Source: Nitrospira lenta (GTDB taxonomy: Bacteria > Nitrospirota > Nitrospiria > Nitrospirales > Nitrospiraceae). From it: 64,000 bases of DNA. The stretch lies in the NCBI RefSeq assembly GCF_900403705.1, contig NZ_OUNR01000017.1:1-64000 (forward strand). Direction: 5' to 3'. Made by a program: the position numbers and the translations under genes. The notes below the pieces were generated by a model, which saw nothing but the letters and a program-made list of their open reading frames with translations, had not been told where the DNA came from and did no database searches. Positions 1 to 10,101 of the stretch are shown piece after piece. Within the stretch, counting starts at the first letter, position 1. Each line of letters begins with the position of its first letter.

Positions 1-139
1 ATCTTCACAACATTCAATCTGCACGCACCGAAACTTTCAGCAATATATTCAACTCGTTACGCTTTCGCGCCTCAGGTCTATTGATTGCACACTACCGCCT
101 GTAGTTGATGCGTACAAATCTTTCATCAGGAGCATAGAC

Positions 140-643
140 TTGAAACAACCCCTCTCCAACCTGTCCATTAGCAGCCTGTTGTGCACGGCTCTAGTCATTT
201 CGGGATGCCAGACCAGTACATCTCTTAAAACAACAGGCCTCGACAATCCCGGATTCATGAACCTTTGGGGAACATATACTCACTGCAAGTCCACCTCCGA
301 TCTAGATGAAACTCAACAGGCCATGGGAACACTCACCACTGCCGCCTTGGCTGGACAAGGACATGATGGCTTTGTGCTCCCGATGCCGCAACAGCTGGAA
401 CAATTCGTTACTACACCGGCAAACCGCCTTGCCGTAGACGTTCACGCGATGGCAGCGTCATGCTCGCTTCATGCCGGACAAGTTGCGTTCAGTTCTGGAA
501 GAATAGACTTGGCTAGGGAAGCACTTGCTGGCGTGATTACACTTCACAAGGAAAATCAAGAACCAACCTACTACCTCGCACAAGCCCACAAGCTACTGGC
601 TGAAATGGAAAATGGAGTTCAGATTTCTCTTCAAACCCACTAG
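140..643 (+). CDS. Putative lipoprotein of unknown function
   Basis: A 167-residue protein with a hydrophobic N-terminal segment ending in a lipobox-like LVISGC (Cys near residue 23), so it is probably exported and lipid-anchored. The start is TTG at 140, chosen because AGGAG lies 7 nt upstream at 128-132. The mature part is soluble and mostly helical, with a C-terminal segment (alternating Ala/Leu, ending in YYLAQAHKLLAEM) that looks like a TPR-type helix pair. I recognise no family. Base composition is more AT-rich than the genes that follow, suggesting an accessory gene. It converges on glgA with a 4-nt overlap of the two stop ends. No function can be assigned from sequence. Confidence 0.7.
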   Translation: MKQPLSNLSISSLLCTALVISGCQTSTSLKTTGLDNPGFMNLWGTYTHCKSTSDLDETQQAMGTLTTAALAGQGHDGFVLPMPQQLEQFVTTPANRLAVDVHAMAASCSLHAGQVAFSSGRIDLAREALAGVITLHKENQEPTYYLAQAHKLLAEMENGVQISLQTH

Positions 644-2151
644 GCTCTCTGCCCCCTTAGCGTTTCATACACTTCGATATAGCGCTTCGCTGAACATTCC
701 CAAGAATAATCTGCCCTCATACCAGCTTGCTGAATGGACGCCCATACCGCACGATCCGCATAGACCTTCAGCGCGAGCAGCATTGTCGTCAAGAGAGAAT
801 CCGCTGAAACTCCTTCAAACTGAAAACCGGTTGCGTCTCCGGTCAATACCATCGATGGTCGGTATGGAATAACCGTATCTGCCAATCCTCCGGTCTTTCT
901 CACAACAGGAACCGTACCGTACCGCAGGCTATAGAGCTGAGTCAGCCCGCAAGGCTCATACCGCGACGGCATAACCAGCATGTCCGCCCCGGCCTCAATT
1001 CGATGCGCCCGCCCTTCATCGAATTCCAGAGACACACCGATTTTCTTCGGGTACTGTTCCTTCAATGATTGAAACCGATCTTCAAGAATTCGATCTCCTG
1101 TACCCAGAATCACGATCTGAACATCTGCCGCCACCAACTCCGGGATAATCTCCGCCAGCAGATCAAACCCTTTCTGTGACGTCAGTCGCCCGATCACTCC
1201 AATGAGCGGCACATCGCGATTCGGCAAGCCCAGTTCGAGCTGAAGCGCCTTCTTGCAAACAACTTTGCCGGACAGGTCAGTCCGGGAATAGTTTGCCACA
1301 AGATAGCGATCCGTCTCGGGATCCCAGAAATCAGTATCAATACCATTGATAATTCCAGCCACGCCATCCCGACGACCTGCCAGCACGCCCTCCAAACCAA
1401 ACCCACCATCAGGGCTCATGATTTCTTTTGCGTAGGTCGGACTCACGGTCGATACCTTGTCCGCAAAGAGAATTCCTCCCTTCAGCAGATTCACCGACCC
1501 GTAGAACTCCAATCCGGCAGGCGTAAAGAGATCTGCGGACAAACCCGTCTCAGAAAACTGAGGACCTGGAAAGATGCCTTGATAGCCGACATTGTGAAGG
1601 GTCAAAAGCGTTCTGATGTCACGAAGAATCGCCCTGTCACGCTCGGTGGTTTTCAGATAGACCGCTGCGAGCGCCGTCTGCCAATCGTGCAAATGCAAAA
1701 CAGAGATCGGCTCACCGCGACGACTCCCAAGAAATGCTATGACTTCAACGATTGCACGGCTAAAAAAAGCAAATCGAGCAAGATTGTCGCTGAAATCACC
1801 CTCAGGGCCTTGATATAGCCCAGTCCGATCAAAATAGGGATCATAGCGAACCGCCACCACTCGAACCGATCGTCCGGCCGTCCCGACAGGAATCAGATCT
1901 TCCTCAAGCATCGCATCGACAAGCCCCTGGGCAGTCCTGATGCGAATCGTCCCCAGCTCTCGCAACGTTCGTCCATTCGCCTGAAAGTCGCGATAGCGTG
2001 GCACAATCAAGGTCACCGTATGCCCCAGCTTGGCAAGCTCCACCGGAAGCGCGCCGGCCACATCGGCGAGTCCGCCAGTCTTCACGTAAGGAACCGCTTC
2101 TGAAGCGGCCATGACAATGTTCAGTGGATCGATGTGGTGAGGTCTTGCCAT
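640..2151 (-). CDS. glgA: Glycogen synthase (ADP-glucose type)
   Basis: Transfers glucose from ADP-glucose to the growing alpha-1,4-glucan in glycogen synthesis (cytoplasm). The 503-residue length fits the GT5 family. The N-terminal domain begins with the substrate loop VKTGGLADV (residues 24-32), and the C-terminal GT1-type domain carries IGVIGRLTSQKGFD and the nucleotide-sugar binding segment MPSRYEPCGLTQLYSLRYG followed by TGGLADTV. The start is ATG at 2151 with no strong Shine-Dalgarno; it lies 20 nt after the stop of the upstream lipoprotein gene, so translation may depend on that operon. The 3' end overlaps the convergent lipoprotein gene by 4 nt. No other glycogen gene (glgB, glgC) is in the window. 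Confidence 0.96.
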   Translation of the reverse strand: MARPHHIDPLNIVMAASEAVPYVKTGGLADVAGALPVELAKLGHTVTLIVPRYRDFQANGRTLRELGTIRIRTAQGLVDAMLEEDLIPVGTAGRSVRVVAVRYDPYFDRTGLYQGPEGDFSDNLARFAFFSRAIVEVIAFLGSRRGEPISVLHLHDWQTALAAVYLKTTERDRAILRDIRTLLTLHNVGYQGIFPGPQFSETGLSADLFTPAGLEFYGSVNLLKGGILFADKVSTVSPTYAKEIMSPDGGFGLEGVLAGRRDGVAGIINGIDTDFWDPETDRYLVANYSRTDLSGKVVCKKALQLELGLPNRDVPLIGVIGRLTSQKGFDLLAEIIPELVAADVQIVILGTGDRILEDRFQSLKEQYPKKIGVSLEFDEGRAHRIEAGADMLVMPSRYEPCGLTQLYSLRYGTVPVVRKTGGLADTVIPYRPSMVLTGDATGFQFEGVSADSLLTTMLLALKVYADRAVWASIQQAGMRADYSWECSAKRYIEVYETLRGQRA

Positions 2152-2171
2152 GGTGTAACAATCCGATAATC

Positions 2172-2654
2172 CTAGCGGAGCGGCACACCTTCCAAGCTTG
2201 TCTTAAACCGATCTTCGAACTGCCACGTCTTCCCAAGCGCGTGTACTTTGTCGGCCTTCAACTCTTCCCGATACACAAGCCGATCATCAACAAATACCAA
2301 CAGCCAGCCTTGTTCTGGATAGCCCAGAAACACCCCTTCCCCGGACTCAAAACTCGCTTCCCATCCCTCTGGCGCTTCGCCAATGGGCACCCGCGAACGC
2401 GGAATCATCGACTTATCCGGCATAACAAAAAACTGCGTGAACTCACTATGGTGATAGATCGGCTTGCCCCAAACATTCACGAACGCTTTGGGAGAAATCT
2501 GCTGGATGGTGAGCTGCTTACTTTCCACCAGGCGTTCCTGCTCGCCCAGCGGCGGCATGCTTTGGCAACCCGCCAACACGAGCAACAGTAGCACGCTCCC
2601 AACAACAGACAGAACCCCTCGAACTCTCCCCCCGCCTCGCTCAGGCTGTTCCAT
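2172..2654 (-). CDS. Putative lipoprotein, unknown function
   Basis: About 160 residues, with a positively charged N-terminus, a hydrophobic run (VLLLLVLAGC) and a lipobox Cys, so it is probably a lipoprotein. The chosen ATG at 2654 is preceded by an AGGGGG tract 8 nt upstream. A GTG at 2681 that overlaps the stop of the upstream DUF971 gene (GTGA) is the alternative start, adding 9 residues. The mature domain contains FVNVWGKPIYHHSEFTQFF and a segment rich in aromatic residues. I do not recognise the family. The tight spacing to the DUF971 gene and recO upstream, and glgA downstream, suggests one operon. Confidence 0.75.
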   Translation of the reverse strand: MEQPERGGGRVRGVLSVVGSVLLLLVLAGCQSMPPLGEQERLVESKQLTIQQISPKAFVNVWGKPIYHHSEFTQFFVMPDKSMIPRSRVPIGEAPEGWEASFESGEGVFLGYPEQGWLLVFVDDRLVYREELKADKVHALGKTWQFEDRFKTSLEGVPLR

Positions 2655-2677
2655 TACAATGGCCCCCTTTTCACCCG

Positions 2678-3031
2678 TCACAACAGCCGCCGACTCTTCT
2701 GTTCAATCGGCTTCACCGGCACACAGACATCACATTGGCACAACTGCCGCAGAAGCCCATAGGAATAAATGCCACTGTCATGCCCATCACTCCAGGAAAA
2801 TTGCAGCGCATATCGCCCAACCGGTTGAATGTCCTGCGCCATCATAAACATCGGCACATCATCGGGCTTCAATCGGCGCACACCGGTCCACTCATCGACG
2901 CAGGCGGCGCAAGGACAATGCAGTCTCAGCACACGAACGGGATAGATCCCCTTGTGGCCGTCACTCCACTCGATGCCCAAGACGCCTTTTTCTAGCCATT
3001 GCATGTCGATAGGAACCAATGCCGCAGCCAT
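2678..3031 (-). CDS. DUF971 family protein (GBBH-like N-terminal domain)
   Basis: About 117 residues matching the DUF971 / gamma-butyrobetaine-hydroxylase-like N-terminal fold. Two IEWSDGHKG-like strands frame a cluster of Cys (LHCPCAACVDEWTG, near residues 37-50), and a second half ends in LLRQLCQCDVC. The family is often associated with Fe-S or metal-related proteins, but its biochemical role is unsettled. The Cys pairs suggest metal or Fe-S binding, which is inference. The start is ATG at 3031, supported by GGGAG 5 nt upstream; an ATG at 3058 is possible. It sits immediately downstream of recO and its stop overlaps the possible GTG start of the lipoprotein gene. Confidence 0.85.
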   Translation of the reverse strand: MAAALVPIDMQWLEKGVLGIEWSDGHKGIYPVRVLRLHCPCAACVDEWTGVRRLKPDDVPMFMMAQDIQPVGRYALQFSWSDGHDSGIYSYGLLRQLCQCDVCVPVKPIEQKSRRLL

Positions 3032-3058
3032 AGCCTCTCCCTTCTCTCCCCTATACAC

Positions 3059-3817
3059 TCAGACAGAAAACATCGACGCCAAGAAATCAACTGGCGGCAA
3101 CCGGCGACCGGCGACAACCGTCACATAGCCCTCAATTGCCTGCTCGACTTCAGCTCGCACTTGGCCGGTTGCCGTCAGCCGTGTGACCAGCTCCGGATTC
3201 ATCCGAATGGCCTGCTGCAGAAACGATAGGCTCCCGCGAGACATCACCACACACCGGACCAACTGTCGCGTCGCACAAGGAAGGCAGACAAACCCTCCGG
3301 CCAGCGGGGAAAACTGCGGATCCCCCGTCACACCGGCCTTTCCACAAGTTGCACAATAATCCGTCTGCGGACGAAATCCCGTCAGCCCCAGCAAGCGAAT
3401 CTGAAACAGCAACGCCATCAAGACCGGATCTCGGCTCCCCTTCAGTGATCTTAACCCCTGACCTAAGGTTTCGAAAAGTCTGGCATCCGGATCGCCGTCC
3501 GGCGTGACCGCTCCCACCACATTGACCATCCTGGCCGCACAAGCCATCAACACCAACTCTTCCCGTAGCGGCTGAAAAGATTCGACTAGATCAACATGCG
3601 AAATCCGATAGAGCGAATCACCCGGCTTCTCGAATAGATCCAGATGACAACGGGTAAAGGGCTCAAGCGTGGCGCCAAAGTGGCTCTTAAATCGCCGGGC
3701 GCCGCGCGCCACACCACGGATTTTCCCAAACTCCTTCGAGTAGAAAGTCACAATCCGGTCGGCTTCACCCCACCGACGGCTTTTGAGGATAATCGCAGAG
3801 GTTTTTACGAGCGGCAT
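3059..3817 (-). CDS. recO: DNA repair protein RecO
   Basis: RecO loads RecA on SSB-coated single-stranded DNA in the RecFOR recombinational repair pathway. The 252-residue length is typical. The N-terminal OB fold starts VKTSAIILKSRRWGEADRIVTF, followed by GKIRGVARGARRFKSHFG. A four-Cys zinc site is visible in the C-terminal half: CATCGKAG (about residue 158) and CLPC (about residue 180). It precedes the DUF971 gene by 1 nt or overlaps it if the longer DUF971 start is used, indicating co-transcription. The mgtE stop lies about 55 nt upstream on the same strand, so the run from mgtE to glgA may be one unit. Confidence 0.95.
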   Translation of the reverse strand: MPLVKTSAIILKSRRWGEADRIVTFYSKEFGKIRGVARGARRFKSHFGATLEPFTRCHLDLFEKPGDSLYRISHVDLVESFQPLREELVLMACAARMVNVVGAVTPDGDPDARLFETLGQGLRSLKGSRDPVLMALLFQIRLLGLTGFRPQTDYCATCGKAGVTGDPQFSPLAGGFVCLPCATRQLVRCVVMSRGSLSFLQQAIRMNPELVTRLTATGQVRAEVEQAIEGYVTVVAGRRLPPVDFLASMFSV

Positions 3818-3872
3818 CGCCCAAGCCCTTTTCGCACCGGCAATAACCCGGCTCCCCCCGCGGCGAGGCTGA

Positions 3873-5333
3873 TCACCGTAGATGGTCTAAGAATAGCGTG
3901 GCCAATGAGAGATAGATCGTGATGCCCGTAATATCGTTGGCCGTCGTCACAAAGGGACCGGCCGCCACGGCAGGATCAACACCCATACGTTTCAACACGA
4001 CCGGCATGATCGTCGCCATACTCGTCGAGACTAGGAATGCGATGACCAGCGACGTCCCGACCACCATGCCCAAAAAGGCCTGATGCCAGGCCCATCCGAC
4101 CAAGGTCAGCATCACACCGCAGGCCAGGCCCATCAACAGCCCGACCTTGACCTCACGAAAAAATACCGTGCGCACGTCCGACAATTCGACCACCCCTGTG
4201 GCCAGTCCGCGAATGATTAGTGTGGACGACTGCAATCCCACATTGCCGCCCATCGCCGCAATGACCGGGATAAAGCTGACGATCGCCACCACCTCTTGCA
4301 GCGTCATCCGGAAGTACCAGAGGATCGCACCGGACAAGAGGCTGCCGACCAAATTGGTAAACAGCCACGGCAGCCGCAACTTCGCCGCACCAAAACTGGA
4401 CGACTTTGAGACCGAGTCCTCCTCGATCGCGCCGGCCATTTTCAACATATCTTCCGTAGCCTCTTCACGGATGACGTCCACCACGTCATCGACCGTGATG
4501 ATCCCCGCGAGTTTCCCGTCTTTCTCCACCACAGGGATCGCCAATAAGTTATAGCTGGCCACCTGGCGCGCCACTTCCTCCTGGTCCATATCGACCGCGA
4601 CGCTCATCACGTCGCGCATCATGATGTTCTTCAGCGGCGTAGCCGGGGGAACCGTCAAGAGCTGGCGCAGCGAGAGGACTCCGACCAGGTGTTCATCCTT
4701 GTCGGTCACATAAATATAAAACACCATTTCGGCATCGGTGGCTTGCTGCAACCGTCGAATAGCCTCTTGCGCCGTCGCATCTTCCGGCAGCGAAAAGAAC
4801 TCCGTGGTCATGATGCCGCCGGCCGTATCCTTGGGATACTTGAGAATATCGGCGACTTCCGTCGAGTCCTCCGTCTTCATCAGGGCCAGAATGTCTTTGC
4901 CCCGCTCTTCGGGGAGGAACCCCAGAATATAGGCGACGTCGTCGGGCCCCAGATCTTTCAAGAGCCAGGCGATATCGGAGTGCAGCAGGTCGGCCAAGAC
5001 TTGCTGAATACTATCGCCGTTCAGCTCGCTCAAGACCTGCCCACGCTTGGCTTCGCCTCGAACCAGCTCAAACACCTCGCGCTTCTCTTTGGGGGAACTC
5101 AGGTGCGTGATGACTCTGGCGGCATCGGCTGGATGCATCCGGCCGAGCATCTTCGACAGATTCGTGATCGCCCCGCGTCGCAGCAGACGCTGCACGGAAA
5201 GCAAAATGATATCCGACTTCGTCTGCCCCCGCTCCGACTGATCCCGAAGCGCATCCCGCAACACGTCCCGTTCGGACGTCCGAAGGCGGGCGTCGGGCGA
5301 TTGCGGATCGACTGGTTGTTCAGTAGGCAGCAT
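3873..5333 (-). CDS. mgtE: MgtE-family magnesium channel/transporter
   Basis: Mg2+-gated Mg2+ channel of the inner membrane. The 486 residues show the full MgtE layout: an N-terminal superhelical domain (about residues 30-150, with LGRMHPADAARVI and LLKDLGPDDVAYILG), two CBS domains (about 160-285, with TAGGIMTTEF and LKNIMMRDVMSVAV), then about five transmembrane helices. The pore region has the hallmark MGGNVGLQSSTLIIRG and DPAVAAGPFVTTANDITG. The start is ATG at 5333 with AGGGA 7 nt upstream. It follows era by 10 nt on the same strand. No Mg2+-sensing riboswitch is visible, and there is little room for one. Confidence 0.96.
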   Translation of the reverse strand: MLPTEQPVDPQSPDARLRTSERDVLRDALRDQSERGQTKSDIILLSVQRLLRRGAITNLSKMLGRMHPADAARVITHLSSPKEKREVFELVRGEAKRGQVLSELNGDSIQQVLADLLHSDIAWLLKDLGPDDVAYILGFLPEERGKDILALMKTEDSTEVADILKYPKDTAGGIMTTEFFSLPEDATAQEAIRRLQQATDAEMVFYIYVTDKDEHLVGVLSLRQLLTVPPATPLKNIMMRDVMSVAVDMDQEEVARQVASYNLLAIPVVEKDGKLAGIITVDDVVDVIREEATEDMLKMAGAIEEDSVSKSSSFGAAKLRLPWLFTNLVGSLLSGAILWYFRMTLQEVVAIVSFIPVIAAMGGNVGLQSSTLIIRGLATGVVELSDVRTVFFREVKVGLLMGLACGVMLTLVGWAWHQAFLGMVVGTSLVIAFLVSTSMATIMPVVLKRMGVDPAVAAGPFVTTANDITGITIYLSLATLFLDHLR

Positions 5334-5343
5334 AGCTGGATCC

Positions 5344-6228
5344 CTAGTAGCCGAGCTCCATGAGCGTACGTTCGTCTTCGCGCCAGTCTTCCCGAACCTT
5401 GACCCACACCTCTAGAAACACTTTCATGTCGAACACGCGCTCCATATCCTGCCGCGCCTGCGTGCTGATCAGTTTCAACCGTTCGCCATGCTTGCCGATG
5501 ACGATCCCCTTCTGAGTGTTCCGCTCGACGAGAATCGTGGCCCGGATCCGCGTGATCTTACTTTCTTCGACAAACTCTTCGATTTCAACCGCCACGGAAT
5601 AGGGCACTTCCTGCTCCGTCGCCGCGAGAATTTTCTCTCGAATCAATTCGGCCGCCAGCGTACGCATGGACTGGTCTGTGAGCATATCCTCGTTATACAC
5701 CCCTTCGCCCTCGGGCAAATGGGCGACGGTCACCTCAAGCAGACGATCGATGTTGTCCCCGTCCTCCGCAGACACCGGTACAACCTCGGTCCAGGGAAAC
5801 AGTCTTCCGTAGGCCTCCAGCACCGGCAGCAACTTGATCTTGTTCACCGCATCGACCTTCGTCACCACCAGAATGACCGGCCGAGGGTGTTTCACCATCG
5901 CCGTTTTCACATGGGTGATCGCGGCCAAATCGCCGGGCCCTGGCAAATGTAGGGACTCCATCAGCACATAGAGCAGATCGGCATCATCCAGCGCTTCCAC
6001 CGTCGTCCGCACCATCCGCCGGTTCAGCAAGTGATCCGGCTTGTGCAACCCCGGCGTATCCAAAAACGCAATCTGCGCGCCCGGCACATGCGCCACACCG
6101 AGAATGCGCGTCCGAGTCGTCTGCGGCTTATTCGATACAATCGCGATTTTCTCTCCGAGCAATCGGTTCAACAATGTGGACTTCCCCACATTGGAGCGGC
6201 CGATGATCGCTACCGTCCCGAATTTCAT
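5344..6228 (-). CDS. era: GTPase Era
   Basis: Essential GTPase that binds the 3' end of 16S rRNA during 30S maturation. Its 294 residues carry G1 GRSNVGKST (residues 10-18), the switch with TTRTRILG, G3 DTPGLHKPDH, and G4 TKVD, followed by a KH RNA-binding domain (segment GIVIGKHGERLKLI). The ATG at 6228 overlaps the stop of the upstream FtsB-like gene (ATGA), indicating translational coupling. Length and domain order are normal for the family. Confidence 0.97.
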   Translation of the reverse strand: MKFGTVAIIGRSNVGKSTLLNRLLGEKIAIVSNKPQTTRTRILGVAHVPGAQIAFLDTPGLHKPDHLLNRRMVRTTVEALDDADLLYVLMESLHLPGPGDLAAITHVKTAMVKHPRPVILVVTKVDAVNKIKLLPVLEAYGRLFPWTEVVPVSAEDGDNIDRLLEVTVAHLPEGEGVYNEDMLTDQSMRTLAAELIREKILAATEQEVPYSVAVEIEEFVEESKITRIRATILVERNTQKGIVIGKHGERLKLISTQARQDMERVFDMKVFLEVWVKVREDWREDERTLMELGY

Positions 6229-6584
6229 GGGGCCTCCTGAAGCGATCGATCCTTCACCGGGTCGGGAGACAACTGATACACCGTTTCCCCCTTGCGCACA
6301 TACCCCAATCGTTCGCGAGCTAATTGTTCGATCTTGGCAGGATCATGTTGCAACCGGGTAATTTCTCCGCGCAACCCGCCGTTGTCCCGTCGCAACGCGA
6401 GCAGATCTCGGTCAAGTTGAGCGACCTGCTCACGCATCGCCAGATACCGAGGCAGCCCCATGTTGCCAAAGCAAAAGGCGATCAAGAGCCAGACGCAGGC
6501 CCCGGCACCAGCCACCTGGGCCACAGTGCCCATGCGGCGCTGCCAATCCAGCCACACCCGCCCACGATTTTGCTTAATGATCAT
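6225..6584 (-). CDS. ftsB: FtsB/DivIC-family septum formation initiator
   Basis: A 119-residue bitopic membrane protein: a short basic cytoplasmic end, one transmembrane helix (GAGACVWLLIAFCFG, about residues 26-40), then a periplasmic coiled coil rich in Arg/Gln/Leu heptads (QLDRDLLALRRDNGGLRGEI) and the family-typical EQLARERLGYVRKGETVY. Such proteins form the FtsQ/L/B-type divisome complex. Position between enolase and era is common in several phyla; eno-ftsB adjacency is widely seen. The gene symbol is by family, since FtsB and DivIC are hard to tell apart by sequence. Its stop overlaps the era start by 4 nt. Confidence 0.88.
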   Translation of the reverse strand: MIIKQNRGRVWLDWQRRMGTVAQVAGAGACVWLLIAFCFGNMGLPRYLAMREQVAQLDRDLLALRRDNGGLRGEITRLQHDPAKIEQLARERLGYVRKGETVYQLSPDPVKDRSLQEAP

Positions 6585-6601
6585 GCAATCCCAACGACTT
6601 T

Positions 6602-7894
<1,293 letters not shown>

Positions 7895-7920
7895 CTACGC
7901 TCCTCGGTTAGTCTCACGTC

Positions 7921-9351
7921 CTAACTGCTGAACTTCTTCTTCAACAATTCGTTCACCTTGCCCGGATTCGCTTTGCCTCCGCTGGCCTTCATCACCTGCC
8001 CGACCAGGAAACCCAGCACTTGCTGCTTCCCTTCCTTGAGCTGTGCCACCTGAGTCGGATTGTTCGTCAGCACTTCGTCGATGATCTTGTCGAGCGCACC
8101 CTCATCGGAGACTTGCGTCAGTCCCTTTTCTTGGACGATCTGCTCCGGCGTCTTTCCGCTGCTATAGAGTTCAGGGAAAATCTCGCGGGCCACTTTCAAA
8201 CTGATCGTGCCTTTCTCGACCAGTTGCAACAGATCGACCAACCGCTCAGGCGTCACCGGTGATGCCGTGATATCGATCCCCGAGAGGTTCAACTCCCTCG
8301 TCAACTCACCCATCACCCAATTACTGATGGTCTTGGGTTGATTGAACAGTTTCACGCAGGCTTCAAAGTAATCCGCGATGCCCTTGGAGACGGTCAGGAT
8401 GCCCGCATCATACTCAGGCAATCCATAGTCACGCACCAATCGACTGACTCGGGCGGCCGGGAGCTCGGGCACGCTGCCGCGGAATCCCTCAATCCATTCC
8501 GTATCGAGTTTCAACGGCACCAGATCCGGGTCGGGGAAATACCGATAGTCATGCGCTTCTTCTTTCGACCGCATGACCGCCGTCTCACCGCGATCAAGAT
8601 TCCAGAGGCGTGTTTCCTGATAAATCTTCCCGCCCTCGCTCAATACCTTGGTCTGCCGCTTGATCTCGTATTCGATTGCATCCTTCACAAATTTGAAGGA
8701 GTTGATGTTCTTCAGCTCGACCTTCGTCCCGAATTCCTTCTGACCCAGCGGACGAAGCGACAGATTCGGCTCGCAGCGGAAGCTGCCTTCATCCATGTTG
8801 CCGTCGCACACATCGAGATACATCAGAATGTCGCGCAAGCCCTTCAAGTAGGCGACGACTTCGTCGGCCGACCGCATATCCGGCTCCGTCACGATTTCCA
8901 GCAGCGGCGTCCCCGCACGATTCAGATCGACCCGGCTGCCGCTGGTGCCGGTCTCGTGCACGTTCTTTCCGGCGTCTTCCTCCAGGTGGGCCCGCCGGAT
9001 CTTCACGCGCTTCTTGCCGTCGCCGACCGCGATCTCGATCCAGCCATGCTCGCAAATCGGCGACTCGTACTGGGAGATTTGATAGCCCTTGGGAAGATCA
9101 GGGTAGAAATAGTTTTTCCGGTCGAATTGATTGTTCGTGCCAATCGTGCAATTCAGCGCCAGCCCAGCCCGCACGGCCATTTCCACGGCGGCGCGATTGA
9201 TGACCGGCAAGGTGCCCGGCAGGCCCAAACAGACCGGGCACGTCTGGCTGTTCGGCGAGCGCCCGAAGGTCGTTCCACACCCGCAGAACATTTTCGTCTT
9301 CGTGCGCAACTGTGCATGGACCTCGACCCCAATCACAACTTCGTAGATCAT
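7921..9351 (-). CDS. gatB: Asp-tRNA(Asn)/Glu-tRNA(Gln) amidotransferase subunit B
   Basis: Subunit B of the GatCAB complex, which converts misacylated Glu-tRNA(Gln) and Asp-tRNA(Asn) to the amide forms; GatB binds the tRNA and carries the kinase activity. The 476 residues start [22 protein letters not shown], with family signatures [19 protein letters not shown] and [17 protein letters not shown], and end in the helical YqeY-like tail domain. CxC plus CPVC cysteines near residues 23-40 form the usual zinc site. Instead of a gatCAB operon, the subunits are dispersed: gatB, then YtxH and DUF948 genes, then gatA, panD and gatC in transcription order reversed. Confidence 0.97.
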   Translation of the reverse strand: MIYEVVIGVEVHAQLRTKTKMFCGCGTTFGRSPNSQTCPVCLGLPGTLPVINRAAVEMAVRAGLALNCTIGTNNQFDRKNYFYPDLPKGYQISQYESPICEHGWIEIAVGDGKKRVKIRRAHLEEDAGKNVHETGTSGSRVDLNRAGTPLLEIVTEPDMRSADEVVAYLKGLRDILMYLDVCDGNMDEGSFRCEPNLSLRPLGQKEFGTKVELKNINSFKFVKDAIEYEIKRQTKVLSEGGKIYQETRLWNLDRGETAVMRSKEEAHDYRYFPDPDLVPLKLDTEWIEGFRGSVPELPAARVSRLVRDYGLPEYDAGILTVSKGIADYFEACVKLFNQPKTISNWVMGELTRELNLSGIDITASPVTPERLVDLLQLVEKGTISLKVAREIFPELYSSGKTPEQIVQEKGLTQVSDEGALDKIIDEVLTNNPTQVAQLKEGKQQVLGFLVGQVMKASGGKANPGKVNELLKKKFSS

Positions 9352-9353
9352 CC

Positions 9354-9671
9354 TCAGCCCTGTTCCTCTCCACGCAGGCGATCACGCTCATGCTTCATCG
9401 CTTCACGACCAGCTTCAAAGGCCTCTCGCAGCACCGATTTTTTCGCGTCGACGAATTCCTTCCCCTGACCGACCACTTCTTCAAACGACTCACTGGCCCG
9501 GCCGGCCAGATCCCGCAGATTGTCTTCAGCCCGCCGCGCGTAACCCCGAAGCTGCTCGCGGGACTCACGCCCCGACTGCGGCGCCAACAGTAAGGCCGCC
9601 ACGGCACCCAAGGCCGCACCACTCAGAAACGCCAAGAATACGCCCGCAGAAGATCCTCGTTCATCCGCCAT
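9354..9671 (-). CDS. YtxH-domain membrane protein
   Basis: A 105-residue protein: one N-terminal transmembrane segment with a glycine/alanine pattern ([25 protein letters not shown], split across residues 18-42) typical of YtxH/GvpP-like proteins, then a charged amphipathic helical tail suggesting a coiled coil. Families of this type are annotated as stress- or envelope-associated, with no clear biochemical activity. It lies 2 nt from gatB and overlaps the DUF948 gene by 11 nt, so the two small membrane proteins are probably co-translated and may act together; that is inference from a gene pairing common in bacteria. Confidence 0.85.
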   Translation of the reverse strand: MADERGSSAGVFLAFLSGAALGAVAALLLAPQSGRESREQLRGYARRAEDNLRDLAGRASESFEEVVGQGKEFVDAKKSVLREAFEAGREAMKHERDRLRGEEQG

Positions 9672-10068
9672 TGTGATGTTCTCCTTCGTGTTTCATTCGT
9701 TCACGCACCACCTGCGTCGCCGCCTTAAACCCCGCCACCACACTCGCCACATTTGAGAGCAACGCCCCGCTCGACCCACGCACCACGTTATGGACCTGCT
9801 GCACTGATTCGCCGACTTCGCCCACGGCATGCAGCAACACCGCCGCATGCTCCACACCGCCACGGGCCTGATCGGCCAGGTCGTTCAAGCTCTGACTCAT
9901 GCTGCGCAAGTCGGCGACAAGGGGCGGCATATCCGCATTCATTTTGGCCAATAGTTGCTCAGACTCCGCCGCCGTCTTCCGAAGCTGAATCAACACCGGA
10001 ACGAGATAGCCCACCAGCACCACAAACGCCACCGCCATCAGAATGGCCGAAATCTCCACAATGGTCAT
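9661..10068 (-). CDS. DUF948-family membrane-anchored coiled-coil protein
   Basis: 135 residues: an N-terminal transmembrane helix (ILMAVAFVVLVGYLVPVLI), then a long helical region with repeated small-residue and polar heptads (QLRKTAAESEQLLAKMNADM, LRSMSQSLNDLADQ) resembling HAMP/chemoreceptor-like coiled coils, as in DUF948. Function is unknown. It overlaps the YtxH gene by 11 nt and follows gatA by 33 nt on the same strand. No catalytic motif is visible. Confidence 0.82.
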   Translation of the reverse strand: MTIVEISAILMAVAFVVLVGYLVPVLIQLRKTAAESEQLLAKMNADMPPLVADLRSMSQSLNDLADQARGGVEHAAVLLHAVGEVGESVQQVHNVVRGSSGALLSNVASVVAGFKAATQVVRERMKHEGEHHNGG

Positions 10069-10101
10069 AATCCCCTCCCGTTCCCGCTCACGCCTGGCAC
10101 T

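Noticed and set aside
8338-9468. 376-codon plus-strand ORF
   Set aside because: Antisense to gatB, Arg/His/Gln-rich, no motif.
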